NCBI GenBank assembly: GCA_030248065.1
Contig: JASAMV010002291.1
Span: 1-64,000 of the forward strand
Source of the DNA: Rhynchonema sp. JSB1_4
Taxonomy: Eukaryota; Nematoda; Chromadorea; Monhysterida; Xyalidae
Direction of reading: 5' to 3'
DNA length: 64,000 bases
In this document: positions 1 through 12,524 of the stretch, piece by piece
Position numbering within the stretch: position 1 is the stretch's first letter
Layout of the letters: the number at the start of each line of letters is the position of its first letter
The notes under the pieces: generated by a model
Told to the model about the DNA's origin: nothing
The model's database searches: none
Seen by the model: only the letters and a program-made list of their open reading frames with translations
Program-made: the position numbers and the translations under genes

Positions 1-924
1 GGCCCGAAGCATGTAAAGGCAAACTACATCAACATGAGCTCAATTTCGCAGCTGGCAGACTAGTGAAAGATTCTGAGGTGGCTGCTGGTTTGAGAAAATG
101 TTACACGTTGAAGAATACAAAATGGAGCATGATCATTTTATCTTTCTATTCGTTTTGAATACACACCACCTTCGAAATCGGGCTCGTGTTGGTGTAGTGG
201 TCCCCTAAGTGTTTGTAGACATTACGTACATGTCAGCTTGATGGCAAGAAACCCAAAGATGTTACACAAATGAGTTGCCTCCGTATATTGCAAATACCAT
301 CGTTCGAAACAATTCATGGAACAGACGTCAAACCAAAAAAAGAATTACGGCAAATTCAATGTGAAAATACTCACCGGGTTTCCGTGTTGCATGATAATTA
401 TTCGCCCAGCTGATCAATAAAGCTCTTCTGCCCTGAACAAATTATTTTTTCATTTCAATGGTGAAATATTTTCGACAAAAACATGGAACAGATTGCTCTG
501 CGGGTCCGAAACCCTGATCTCGCAAAAACCAATTGTCAGGCAATGTTTTTTTTATTTTTATTCAACCAAAAGAGCAAGCACAATGACAAATGAGTGGCAT
601 ATTTTATTTATTTCATCCAATCAGTAAATTAACGCAACGCAACACAAAACAGACGAACACTAGCTTTATTCCGGATGACACAAAACATATTTTTATGAAT
701 ATAAAAACACGACAAAAAATTATTTTTATTCACATTTTTTTCTTTTTTCCGGTGAAGAAACTGATCAATAAAACGATCCAAAACAGGTAAAATACTCGCA
801 ACGAAAAGCCGATTTTTTGACCGAAAGTGAAAGATAAGTTCATTAATTTTCACTCAAACGAAGCTTCGTATTTCTTTGCGTGTTTATCTAAGTTGCTACC
901 AAACATGCAAAAATAAAATACTTG
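1..924. other. AT-rich 3' flank with no gene seen
   Basis: Downstream flank of PCF11. Only short chance ORFs of low-complexity composition; no exon, RNA gene or repeat with a second copy in the window was recognised. Confidence 0.5.
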
Positions 925-930
925 TTTATT
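925..930 (-). promoter_or_regulatory. AATAAA polyadenylation signal candidate for PCF11
   Basis: AATAAA on the minus strand, about 120 nt past the PCF11 stop codon in AT-rich sequence; typical position, not proven. Confidence 0.45.
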
Positions 931-1049
931 TACAAACGGGTTCCGAAAGTATAGTGCAACGCAAAATTAACGGGGGGATTTGGGGGTGAGCGACAGTCGA
1001 ACAGCGATAAGCAGCCCCTCTGAAAGAAAGATTTGGTTTTAGTTATAAT

Positions 1050-4000
1050 TTACACGGGCTCCTCGTCTCGGACCGGCGTGCCTGGACTGCAGGGTGGCGT
1101 TTGATCGTGATCTGCGGCCGGCTCCTGCTTGATGCCGACTGGTACCACCAGCTCCTGGTCTCGGCCGGGTACCTGGGCCTGCGCCGGTTCCTGTTTTATC
1201 AGTGTATCACTTATACCACCAGCTGTCACATCATCACCATCAGTCACAACACTAGAGTCCGTTGTTGAGTTCTTTATATTCACATTGATGGCTTCTGTCT
1301 TGACGCCGATTGGTTGTTTGCCGATAGATTCGAACAAGCTGATTGGCTCGTCCGCTCGCACGTCCAGACCCGGCAGTCGACCGCTGTCTGCATCGCTTGA
1401 TAGCGTCTGAAAGATGGGTGTAATATGATAAAATAAAAAAATCGAAACAAATGACAAAAAAATAAAATTTAAACATACGGAAAGAAACGGTGTGGCATCA
1501 GTTTCTGCCATGAGCATGGCGGCATCCACAAGTGCACTCGTGTCACCAAAACAGCCGGGATGGTAGAACTAGAAACGGATTCGGTCTAATTTTTTTCAAA
1601 CAAAAAATTTAAGTCTAAAAGATCGTCCTAAAAACCTTTTTATCATTCTCATCGCCCACTGCGATCGCATTGCGTAGATTCCACGTCTCCTGGTCCTCGT
1701 CCCAGAACTGTTCGAATTGCTCCGAGCACACAGCGCAACACTGCAAATGTTGGAACATACAAAATTCTGCAAAGACCCAAGCCAGTTCCACATTGTTGCT
1801 TACGTCATTCGGGACACACTTGATATCCTACGTTGAAAGTTATGCAATCTAAAAACTGTTTTGCGGTTCACATAAACTTAGCAGATACGATGCGCAATAA
1901 CAATAACTCCATGATAGCAGTCCTGCAAACGAAAAATATCAAGACGTTCAAAACCAGGAAAATCAACTACACTTTTGAAACAAGCTGTATTAGTCGCACA
2001 ATGACTTTATAAGAATAGGTCAATTTTCTTTCCTGAATCGTGAAGCGGGAAAGTAACGGTGCAATGACGTTGCGTTGCGCAATCGCACACAAACCATGCA
2101 ATCAAGGGAATGTTTCAGGCCCACAGCAACGAGTCTGAACGGGAACTTTGCTAGATTATTTTCAGCTGAAAATGCTTTGTGAGAATCACAAATAGCACAG
2201 TAGTTGAGTGACTGAACGTGAAAATCAGGATTTATTTGATGAATTCTTATATGGTCATTGTGCGACCAATACCAAACAATTTAACGCATTCATTCTGAAT
2301 ACAAACACATTTCCAGCCAACGTCCCCAAACTCCCAATCAACCAACATGTTCCCCCTCGGGTGCCTCGATAACTGGTTCATCAACGGCGTCACGCGACCC
2401 GTCATCGTCGCCCTTGTCCGCTTCGAACACCGAACTCTTGGCTGTGAAAACATTTTTGACATAATTTCATTCTCACTATGCTTGGCAATTGGCCAAGTCC
2501 AGTGTTGCCGTCAGGTGACACTACTTCAAGATTTTACGTGTGACCATTATTTCGACCAGCGTAACCGTTGTTCTCAGACAGCTAATCAAAAACATATAAA
2601 TTCGAGATCGACGATCGACGTGTCATCCATCTCTAAATGGCGAACTATCTTTGGTCCAAAAAAATCACTATACCGGGCCGATCATTAAGTTTAATGGATG
2701 GTGTTGACACAATCTGTATTCGTGCACCTGATTATCGGTCCAAAACAGTCCATATACCATCCAATCCCAAAACCACCAACCCTTATTAGTAGGGCTTTCG
2801 CCCTGTTCCGAGTAATTAACCCAATCCTCTGGCACCAGGTACCACGGACGCGACTGTCCCCTGGTGGTGTCCTGCACACGGCGGTTCTCACGAAAATGCC
2901 AGTCCAAATGTCGCGTGTACTTCTGACCGGCCAACGTGTCGAAGCGCAGGCCACACGTTGCGCAACGTTGTTTGGTCGGGTATAGCGCGTCGATCACTGC
3001 TTGATAACGACTGCAACAACAAGACACAATTATTACTGTCCATATCATTAAAACTGGGTGATCGGATTCGATCCACATTTGTCAAATACAAGGCAACCCC
3101 AGGTATTGACTAGCAAATATAATTTTATTTTGAGATGGGCTGATGTGAAACGCCTCGGATTACGGTCAAACGTGAGAGATGCGCATTATCTGACTGCGAT
3201 TTAGGAACCTATCTTTGCAGGTGGGAAGGAATGCCGTCCGTTCCCAACTTCAGAGAATCTGATTCACAAATCAAAAATCAGACAATATGACATGCGTTCT
3301 GAATACAAAACAGATCTGGTGCCACCACAAAAATTTGTGTACCCCATATAAACCAACAGTAATCCCGCTAGAGCAGGGATGGGGGTGTATTTCAGCTTCA
3401 TTATCAAAAATCATCCTAAAATCCTGCCACTAACACTTTGAGCGCTCGCATGCTGAAATCCTTGAGACTAGGTGGCGGATGGAATTCACGTGGCACATCG
3501 TCATCCACACGATGACCGGACGGAATGGGTGGCGTGGCTGGCCGAGCCGGCGAGCGGACCGCCGTGTCGGTGCCACCACCTGCAACATCGAGCGGAGGTT
3601 GTCAGCCGACAATTCTCAACTACTGCCACAAACACGAGGCTGCAACTTGCTCTACCACTTTCAGTTCGGCGATTTACACATGCTGGACCCACGCTGTCAG
3701 TTACCGAAGAAAAGATCGTCTGTGCCAGCGAATGGTGATATTGTCTAAAACCCGGGACCCGATTATACATTCAACAAAGAAGCAGCCTTCCATCCTGACA
3801 AAAAAGGCTACCAATTTTGTGTCAACTTCCCATGTAGTGGCGGGTAAGGGCTATCGTACGTAGGAACTGTCTATCGGTAAATAAGTCCAAATGACCACAT
3901 TCCAAAGACGGACAAAAAAGCTGGACACACCTGGCGCAGCAGTACCTCCGGCGGTCGTCGATACGGGCAATTTGATACCGCCGGCGCCCAACAATTTGCT

Positions 4001-7000
4001 GAGAATGTGATCAACGTTGCTGACTGTAGTTGCTGGACCTGCCATATTGGGTATGGATGTTGGGGCCACAAGTTGCGGTGCGACTAATGGCACCACTGAG
4101 ATGCCTGGCGCTGCACCGAGTAGACCTGCAATGACGAACGATTTCGTGTCAGGAGAAAATCACAAAATGGCACCTTCACGCTTTGGCAGCTTTGACCTAA
4201 ACTTGCCTATTTTCGGCCAAAAAATGTGGATTCAGGTTTATTAGCTCAAAATCATGCCGATAAAGGAGAGTTCTTCTCCTCCCAGAAACGACACTGCCAC
4301 ACTATAACAATGAAACGATCAGGACAGTTATTTAGGGTTATGAGGAAGAACGTTCAGCGCTTATAGTGGCAACGAGGAAGAGAAGAGATCTGTGATGCAG
4401 TTGGGGCTTTGACGTTGTTCTGTGATATTTTTGTACCAGTGTGCGCGTATTTGCAATAAATGAAGGCTCAGTTTTAACCATTTTTGGGCAATACCCTCCG
4501 CAAACCGCTATCTACCTTTCTTGGTCCCGGACCATACCCCCAAATCGGGGTACCCGGCTGGCTATCTATCTTTCTTGCGCCTGACCCATCCAGCTATATA
4601 ATCTTTCTTGCTCGGACCAACTACATCACCGGAAGAAATCCAATACATGACAATATTCAGATGACCTCTCTATGCGACGGGCAGACGGTTCGCAAAAAAA
4701 CGCAAAAATTACTGTTTCGAACAATATAACAGCAACAACAACGCACAGCAAAAACGACAACAACGCATCACAAACCGGTTCCACATACGACCGGCAACAA
4801 CGGTGCGACAGATGTGGGCAGCGGCGCCGCTGGTGCAGGCGCGAAGTCGTGCGGCCGATTCTGCTGGTGCATTTGCTGGCCGGGCATAAAACGCATCAGG
4901 TCGTACGAAGGCTCGGGCTCAACCTGCAAATTTGTCGGATCGTTAGTCAACGGTGCCTTGGCAGTGGATGCTGCACACAAGAAACAAGCACACGATGGAG
5001 GAGTGTGCAACTCCCAAAAAGCCACTAACAACCTTTAATAACAAAAAGTCGCGAGCTTCATGCCAACAAAGTACGTTCGCGTTTAAAAAATATTTGCAAT
5101 AAAACCGACCAAACCTGCACATCCGGAGGTGGTCCGCCCAATCTGATGGTGTGTCGTACTCCATTGATGGTCGCAAAAATAGGCGGACCACCGAACGCGC
5201 CACGGAACGCAAATCCGCCCATGTACAATTCTCGCGACGGAGCGCCGAATTTGATCGTATGCTCGGTACCGTCGATGTACACCTGCATTGATGAAAGAAA
5301 TTGATGTTTCATATATTTTCAATTTTATGCACAAGCACAGCCCAGTTTCTGTGATACAGTTCGCTATGCATAAGACCAGCCACTGGTGGTGCCGCGCCCG
5401 GGTTAGTTTTACGAAATGATTTAGAAGCGAGAAGATAGTAAAACAAAAAATAGACAGCAGCTTTTTTTCTGAAACTCGCATTTTGTGCCCAAGTGTAATA
5501 ATTTACTTTCTTTCACGCTACCAAACTTAAAAACTTATGCGCTTTTCAAAAAAATTGCCATGGTACAATGCCGCGCTCGGATCAACGATCGCCTGAGGTT
5601 AGGTGCACCGCGCAACAGTCAACCAAATACATAAATACCCACCGCACCGCACAACTAACTCTAAAACGCAAAAAAATTAAAAAAATGTGCCCAAAAAGTC
5701 TACTAACCGTTCGACTTTCACCGAATGCCAGCTCATACGCAACGCCATCGATCACAACGTTGCGTGGCGTGGACGAAAAGAAAATTTTGTATGGCAGGCC
5801 TGAACGAAACCGCAAATTTCAGCTCAGTTTTCTGCTTCCGCGTCACTGAGAATCAGTCAAACTAAAAAACCTTCGAGACATCAACGAACCTTCTCTTTCA
5901 ATCACGGGCACATTATTGTCGACAAAATGCACCTCATACATGCGACCATCCACAAATATACGATTATTGGCGGGTATGTCCGAAGCTAACGGGGCTGGCG
6001 GCGCAGCGGGTGCAGGTTGGGGTGCAGCAATCGGGGGCATTTCGGGACGAGGGGGCCTTTGCGGCGGACCGGAACTGCGTTGACCAAACATTGGCCGGTC
6101 GGCGTATGGAAATGGCGCTGTCGTTGGCGGTTCTGCGTGTGATTGAGACCAATCTGGCTAATCATAAAATGGTTGACGCAACATGTTGTGGAGAGGGGCC
6201 TTGTAATCAGCGCGGCCCTGCGACATGATCGGAAATGGTATCGCTTGAAAATCCACTATACGTATAGAGCGTTTCCCCATAAAGGGGAGTGTCACTTATA
6301 AAGATGGTAGACTGTACGTGCACAGTGCACATCATCGACAACTCACGTGCAAGCAATGGTCCAGCGTTCCTGACCGCAATCGGATTGGCCGCCGACGCCG
6401 GTGGGAGATCGAACGCGTGACTGCCGGGTTGACTGGTCGGTTTGATGGCTCGTTGTTGGTTCGGCGAACGTTGTTGTTGTTGTGCTTTGTGTGTCACGTT
6501 GAAATCCTGCTGGAAATATCGGCCCTGATCGCCGCGACGAGACCGCTTGTGCGCGCTTGGACCTGTCATGAATTTTGGGAGATTAGTTTTTTTTGCCAGG
6601 AATTGTACATTTTCCTACTCCAGACGAAAAACGTAAAAGACTTCACTGAAGCTGAATCTTGTTCTTGTTAGTTTTGCTGTCACAGAAGATTAAGGAAGAT
6701 AAACATTTGTTTTCCCCCGTTAGTGAAACTGAGTGCTCCCACGCTGTTATAACGTACGATACGACCTAAACAAAACTTGTGATGCATACAAGCCGAAACT
6801 CAAAAAATAAGTATTGCACTAAAATTCATGCTATGTTCGCCCACTTATATTTTAACGCACGAACCACAACGTATCTTTCGATAACGCATAACAACATTCG
6901 CGTTGGGATCACCTACCTTCACTCTCAAACACCGGCGATTTCTCAAAACTATCACCGCCGCCGTTCGTCGTGTCAGCCTGGCTGTCCATGCCGGTTGACG

Positions 7001-10000
7001 GTCTCTTTTTCGGGGGCAGATTTTTGTCATCGGCTGCGCGTTTCGGTGAGTCGACCAGTCTTATATCAGGACTTTCGTGCGACTTCGTTTTCGGCACTTT
7101 TGCACCATCACGGCTGCTGCTGCTTGACTGTTGTTCTTGCTGTTCGGGCGATTTTGATTCACGCTCCTTTGGGGATTTGTGGGATTCGGCTGAAAAAAAC
7201 ATTTTATTTTTCATGAATCGATAACCTTTTGCACCAAAAGCAAATCTTTTTATTGCATTATCCAAATACCGAAATGACAAATGCACACCAACCACTGGCC
7301 GAGTCCGATGGAGACCGAGATGACTTTCTGTCGCTGTCACGCTTGTACCTAAGTTTGAGCAGAAAATTTGCTGGACCAGAAAAATAGACAAAGCCAATTT
7401 TGTTTGCACGTCAGTACCTGTCCAGAAACCCTTTTCGGCCGTGTTGTTTGTGGTCTTTGCGCGTGTTCGCGTCCGACTTGTCGCTGCTATGAATCGAACT
7501 GTCTGGCTGCTGAAAATATGTGTCCTTTTTGGAGGTCAAATGGCCAGAGGTGTTCGGACCGACGAGGCCTGGCACCTCGCCCGTCTGTGAAAACAGGCCG
7601 AAACGGGCAAAACTCACTGCTGTTACGTTATTATGTTGAACCAATACCACGTCAAAACCAGCAATGAAACGCCGACAGTAAATACCACACATGCAGACCA
7701 CCCCGAAACCTTTGTCTTGCTGTCACTCCGTGCAGCGGGTCGATCTTTCTGCTGCGTTGACTTGCTGCCCGTGGATCGCAGATCAACATCCTTGGTGAAC
7801 TCGCCTGCTGTCGCCGGTTTGCTCACCACGGATTGAACCCTTGGCGCAAGACGGGGGTCGCGGGGACGGGACTGACTGGTCGACGATGGAACGGTGACGA
7901 CGGATTGCGGTTGTTGACGCTGCTGCAATGCGAATGGAGGTGGTTGTTTGAGCTGATAACTAGGGATCGGATTCCGGGGGTAGCCGACACCTACACTTTC
8001 GGAAAACCTGACACCCGACATTAGAAAATGAAACCCGACACCCAACATCGCACTTTTTGGGCCAAAAAAGGAGAAATTATGCTCATTTGCCCCATTAATG
8101 AACATGTTTTTCTCCGTTTACTCCATTAGAAGGAACCTGAATAAAATGAACACCAAACCAAACCACACCGACCGCCGCTGTTTCCGGACTGCATATCCGA
8201 TCTTGTAATTATGCTTCTTTCACTTAATCTTCTTATTTGTGTATTATTGAGTTGGTGCCGACGCAATAAACTAACTAACCGCCGCTGTTCGGGGATCCTT
8301 CGTGGGCGCCAATGGTTGCTGCTGGGGTTGTTGTGCTGGTGGCTGTTTTTGGTTGCCATCGTTCGCCTGCTGAAAAAAATATTTCACTTTCATTTGAAAA
8401 TTCCATTAAAATGGCCACACATTTTCTCACCAACCAACCAAACTAACATTCTGAATGAATTTTGGATTGATGTGCACGGTATGGACGACTCCCGCTGCGG
8501 GTGTCTGTCCCGCCTGTGTGACCGCGGTCGCGACACTGCTGCTGACGGCGCCCGGTCGCGTCACACTTTGCACGGGCCAGTTGCTGTCGATTGCATTGCA
8601 TTTGATGTCGATACCGTACAGTCGCGAGGACGGGAATATATCCGGCGTCCACGTTCGACGCACTTTGTGCAGATTGTAGCGGATTTTCTCGTCGCCCTTT
8701 GAAAATATTGCGAGTTTGTTGGTTTTGGTCACATATGCACATGTGAGGTTGAAGTGTCTGTGTATTCAAAACACCATTGGTGTTTCTCGAAAAATGATCA
8801 TGCTGATTTGATTCCCTTCGCTGCTTTGCACTGATCACTTTTGTTTTCTGCACTGAATGCCATTTTGAACACAGCAGCGCGCGAAAATTGACAACAGCAT
8901 TTTTGTTCGACAAAGGCGCATGAACGACAAGGCATCACATGGAAAGATTAAGGCATGCACACCTCTTGAAATATGTGCACAAAAGTTGCGATGATATTTT
9001 TCGCAAACAGTTCGCGGTATTTCGTGCCGTGACAATTCTTTAGAATCGAGTCCACCAGAAACAACGCCGGGAGCTTGTGCTGCGGGGGCACCTGAAGAAT
9101 GTTTGATCATGAAACCTGGAATAAATGGGAAAGTTGTCGGTTCTCAATATTGCAAATGGGAAGCAAACATCAACGCTGTTTTTCATTGATCTGCGATCTT
9201 TTCAGTAAAACATCAGCGAACGGTGAGAAAAATAGGCTGCCCTCTTCACAGTGACGCATGTGCGTGGGCCCAATTCAACCATGTCACAATGAAGGGAAGT
9301 GGACTTGAGAAACAGTATTAATGATCGCAGATAGGAAAGCAACGTCGATGGCTCATGTGAAAATAATTAAAAAATGACAAAAACACACATTTTCGACAGA
9401 AAATGATCGTAAGAACAGATTTCATGAGAGAACAAAGCCAATAAATATATATCAGTCGGGACGGGATTTGCTTTCGACGTTTGACTCTGGGAAAAATGGT
9501 CGGATATTTGACTGAATCGGTCCTTTTGAAATGCTTCCACTCGCGTCTGTGACTCAGAAATGCGAGACTGAACGCAGGATGAATGCTGTACGAGCACAAA
9601 TGAAGAAGTTACAACTCGGAAAAATTTGCACCACCAAAAATAACATCTTGTATGAGTTGGTCCCCAGTTGAGTTGGTCCCTGCCTGATTGAAAATGCGAA
9701 GCACACAGTCAAAATAGGCAGTCCACGCACGCGCACAGCAACTGTGCTCCGTCGTGCTCTTTTTTGTTCGATACAAAAAATACTTTGCGCGGGCGCGAAA
9801 ATCAGACCAGACGGTATTTTCAACAATAATACATGTAAAAATTTTGCGCCAGTCGTTATTCTGTTGAGTGTTGACGTGCGTTTTATTCGATAGAACTAGC
9901 CTACTGTTTTGCTGGCCGTTGTTGGTTACAGTAGTGTTTTTAATCAAATTGTGATACAATTTTGGTGCAGCTGCAACACAACTAAACCACCAACAACTTA

Positions 10001-11042
10001 GCACACAAGCACAGGCGGCGATACTGTCTTGCTGATGTCATACAACACATAAATGGATAACTTTTACCACATAAATGTAACACACCCACGCGCTGAACGC
10101 TCTCATATTTATATTATGTATTACGTGCCGTTATGGGCGACTAAAAATCAATTCGTTGCCGTATCTGTAATGCTTGAGATTGCGAACGCTTGCGCTCTTT
10201 GAATTTGCATGGCAATTTTTCATGAAGCCCACGCTGTGTGTTGGTGAAGTTCAATCGGAAACTCGCGAAGATTGACAATTTTTGCACGAGACACATGATG
10301 AAAGTGCAGTGTGAAATAAAGCACCATAATACACAAAAGGATGAAAGCACCAGAAAGATATTTAAAAGAACCCGTTATAAATTTGGCAAAATGACTATTG
10401 ATTCTCTTCTGTGCACTTCAATATTGAAACCTCGCAGGTTCATCCACCGGTAATGCAATCACACCGTGCACGTTTGGGCCTTTAAACCCAAAAATGAACA
10501 AAAATGCGATCGTACGAATACGATAAGATACGAATGAGCACCTCAATCAGTGCCCAGGCAATCATGAAGGGGAAACGATGTGGGCTGTGAATTAAACGAC
10601 ATCAAAATTACATAATGCCTCCTTCATACAAAAAATAATAATACTGATTTCAAATTGTAATAATAATCAACAAAAAAAACAAAAACGTTACGCGTTATGG
10701 ATTGCTTGCTCAATAAACCTGTCGTATATGCTCTTCGATGACGCGCACCACCACAGCCCCGTGCCCGGATTGGTCGTTTTCTTCGGCCAACATTGTCAAC
10801 ATGTTAATCAGTGGTTTCTGATTCTCAGTCAGTTCAGCCAACGTGGTGCGATAATCGTTCTCAACATCAACCGCTGCTGCTGCCATGCTGCTGCTACCAC
10901 TTGTGCTTGCAGTGACTGTTGCTGAGTTGAGTCTTGTCGTTGATGATGTTGTTGGTTTGTGGCGGTTGCCGAGTCCAGAATGCTGCTTGTTGGCCAACTG
11001 CGAAGTGCTGCTGCGAGACTGTGTGCTGTCCAACACGCCCAT
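1050..11042 (-). CDS. PCF11: PCF11 homologue, pre-mRNA cleavage and termination factor (20 exons)
   Basis: Nuclear factor that binds the RNA polymerase II CTD and works in 3'-end cleavage and termination. Exons (5' to 3', minus strand): 11042-10719, 9091-8963, 8696-8448, 8369-8276, 7990-7710, 7509-7418, 7348-7293, 7189-6917, 6562-6347, 6153-5890, 5799-5708, 5282-5115, 4923-4776, 4125-3931, 3579-3435, 3010-2781, 2441-2347, 1740-1636, 1568-1479, 1406-1050. Phases agree at every junction, giving 1200 residues. Exons 1-3 encode the CTD-interacting domain (about residues 61-185; KPLINMLTMLAEEN, then LPALFLVDSILKN). The middle is Ser/Arg/Pro-rich. Exons 10-12 carry PCF11-type Gly-rich beta modules (GAPSRELYMGG, GGPPIF). 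Exon 16 has a CATC...HLDWH zinc finger and exons 18-19 a CAVC...HPGC finger, the pair that flanks the Clp1-binding region in the family. The tail has three psi-K-x-E sumoylation-like sites. The start is the first ATG before the domain; Met53 is an alternative. Intron 4 boundaries and the exon 14 end (3931 or 3946) are least certain. Confidence 0.93.
1990..2269. mobile_element. mariner-like MITE, TIR TTGGTCGCACAATGAC (copy 1)
   Basis: About 280 bp in PCF11 intron 17. The termini are inverted (TTAGTCGCACAATGAC and GTCATTGTGCGACCAA) and flanked by TA on both sides. Two other full-length copies occur at 25382 and 38294. The interior includes TTTTCAGCTGAAAATG and TGCGTTGCGCAATC palindromes. No coding capacity. 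Confidence 0.8.
4480..4632. mobile_element. fragment of hAT-like family with phrase CTATCTACCTTTCTTG
   Basis: In PCF11 intron 13. Variants of the phrase CTATCTAnCTTTCTTG repeat, and the right end CCAACTACATCAC matches the terminus of the intact element at 41905-42280 in inverse orientation. Truncated; no target duplication found. Confidence 0.5.
8155..8283 (+). mobile_element. 5'-truncated non-LTR retrotransposon tail (copy 1)
   Basis: The 3' end is shared with 43190-43428 and 51530-51660: CTTGTAATTATG, then TTGAGTTGGTGCCGACG, AATAAA and an ACTAACTAAC tail. Three copies with different 5' truncation points and a common 3' end fit a LINE-type tail. It lies antisense in PCF11 intron 4, and its reversed tail supplies the GTTAGT 5' splice site of exon 4. 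Confidence 0.6.
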
Positions 11043-11176
11043 TTATGAACCCGTATGCATTGCCAGATAACACGAAACGATGACTGGCGTTTTGTTGTGC
11101 GTCCGGCCGTTGATTGAATATCAAATCGATATCACAGATGAATTGACCTGCAAATGTCACGTGAACTATGTGATTC

Positions 11177-11600
11177 CAGTGGTGTCGTTGGGGGGGAAGG
11201 GGGGTTACCCCCCCCCAGTATCCGGTATCCGGTATCTTGATTTTTTCACCCAGGGGTATCCGGTATCCTGACTTTTTGTCCAAGGGTATCCTACCCTAAA
11301 AATTTTCCGAAAACGGTAAAAATCGGCCATTTTTACCTCCAAAATGCTCAAAATCGCTTGCTGGCGCAAGATTAACCCCCAAAATGACCATTTTTTGCGC
11401 TTTCAACACCGATTTTGCTCAATTTTCCTCTTAAAAAATTGACTTTTTTGAACAACCCCCCTGGGTATCCGAGATTTTTTATTTTAGGGAGCAACCCCCC
11501 CTGGTATCCGAGATTTTTCATTTTGGGTATCCGGTATCCGAAAATTTTGGATTTTGGGTATCCGGTATCCTGACTTTTTGATTTCCCAACGACACCACTG
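11177..11600. mobile_element. hAT-like element with GGTATCC phrase, TSD TGTGATTC
   Basis: Terminal inverted repeats CAGTGGTGTCGTTGGG and CCCAACGACACCACTG, with an exact 8-bp duplication TGTGATTC at 11169-11176 and 11601-11608. Arms consist of GGTATCCGGTATCC phrases around an AT-rich centre. No ORF of note. It sits 135 bp upstream of the PCF11 start codon, so it may lie in the promoter or 5' leader. Fragments recur at 36045-36176 and 44895-45218. Confidence 0.9.
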
Positions 11601-11868
11601 TGTGATTCTTCTACTTTTCATGAAATAAAGTAAAAACAACGACTGGTTACCAATGAAAGCAACTTGCACCCCTCTGCTTACCAGAAATAAAAAGGCGATT
11701 TCACAACACGAGGTGCTGAACGTGCGCCCTGAATTCTTGTTGTTGTCGCGCTCGTATGTGAATAAATTGTGAATATGAGACACTCCCTTTACCGTCAGAG
11801 TGACAGCCCGATCGAAACCAAGAACGTTGCTGACTTGTTTTCCTTTGGCTTTCGCCTGCAGTGACTAA

Positions 11869-12140
11869 AATTACGGTAATTCATATTTTCGGGAAAACAC
11901 GGTTTTTTTTCTGAAAAAACCGTTTTTTTTCAAACAAATTACCAGTACTTAAGGAATTCCGAAGTCAAATTATGGTTTGTTAAACTATACTTGCGGGCCG
12001 GAAAAAAACCGTTTTTTTCGGAAAACCCAAAAAAACGTTTTTTTCAGAGGCTCGGAAAAATACGTTTTTATTTTTCCGGAAATTTTTCCAAGTGGCAACC
12101 TTTGGAAAAAAACGGTTTTTTCCAAAAAATTTCCGACATA
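11869..12140. repeat. poly-T/CCG foldback repeat fragment
   Basis: Arms of TTTTTTCCGAAAAAAACGG-type blocks around CAGTACTTAAGGA. One end, TACTTGCGGGCCGG at 11988, matches the termini of intact copies at 23253-23705 and 54194-54595. The other end was not found, probably because later insertions split it. Confidence 0.55.
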
Positions 12141-12520
12141 CCGTAAAAACCTAAATACAGCCCCCCTCCCACGGAATAGAGCCCCAAAAAGGGGTCATTG
12201 AATTAATAGAGCCCCCTAAGTAACATCCCCTACACAGTAGTGTATTAAGGCTTGATAGTGGTGCACAGGTACATTTATGCACGTTTGTTGTTCGTTCAGA
12301 GCACATAATACGCCTCTAATTGACAAATAGACACGAATAAATGCGATTACAAGCGAAAAAACATCCTTTCAAACCCACTTTTAATGGCTTTTGGGGGTAT
12401 TTCTGCGAACAATTTTTCTGATTCGAGTGAGTGAATTAATAGAGGCCCCCGGAATAGAGCCCCCCAAATGGGGTCAGTGAATTAATAGAGCCCCCTCACC
12501 TTCTATTTAGGTTTTTACGG
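12141..12520. mobile_element. TA-flanked element with phrase AATAGAGCCCCC
   Basis: Inverted ends CCGTAAAAACCTAA and GGTTTTTACGG, flanked by TA on both sides. Repeats of AATAGAGCCCCC and GGGGTCA-TGAATTAATAGAG surround an AT-rich centre. Mariner-like by its TA duplication; non-coding. Confidence 0.7.
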
Positions 12521-12524
12521 TATA

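Noticed and set aside
7527..7610. Coding extension upstream of PCF11 exon 6
   Set aside because: This stretch recurs in inverse orientation at about 41752-41826 and partly at 21243, so it is a dispersed repeat; the acceptor at 7510 gives the correct frame.
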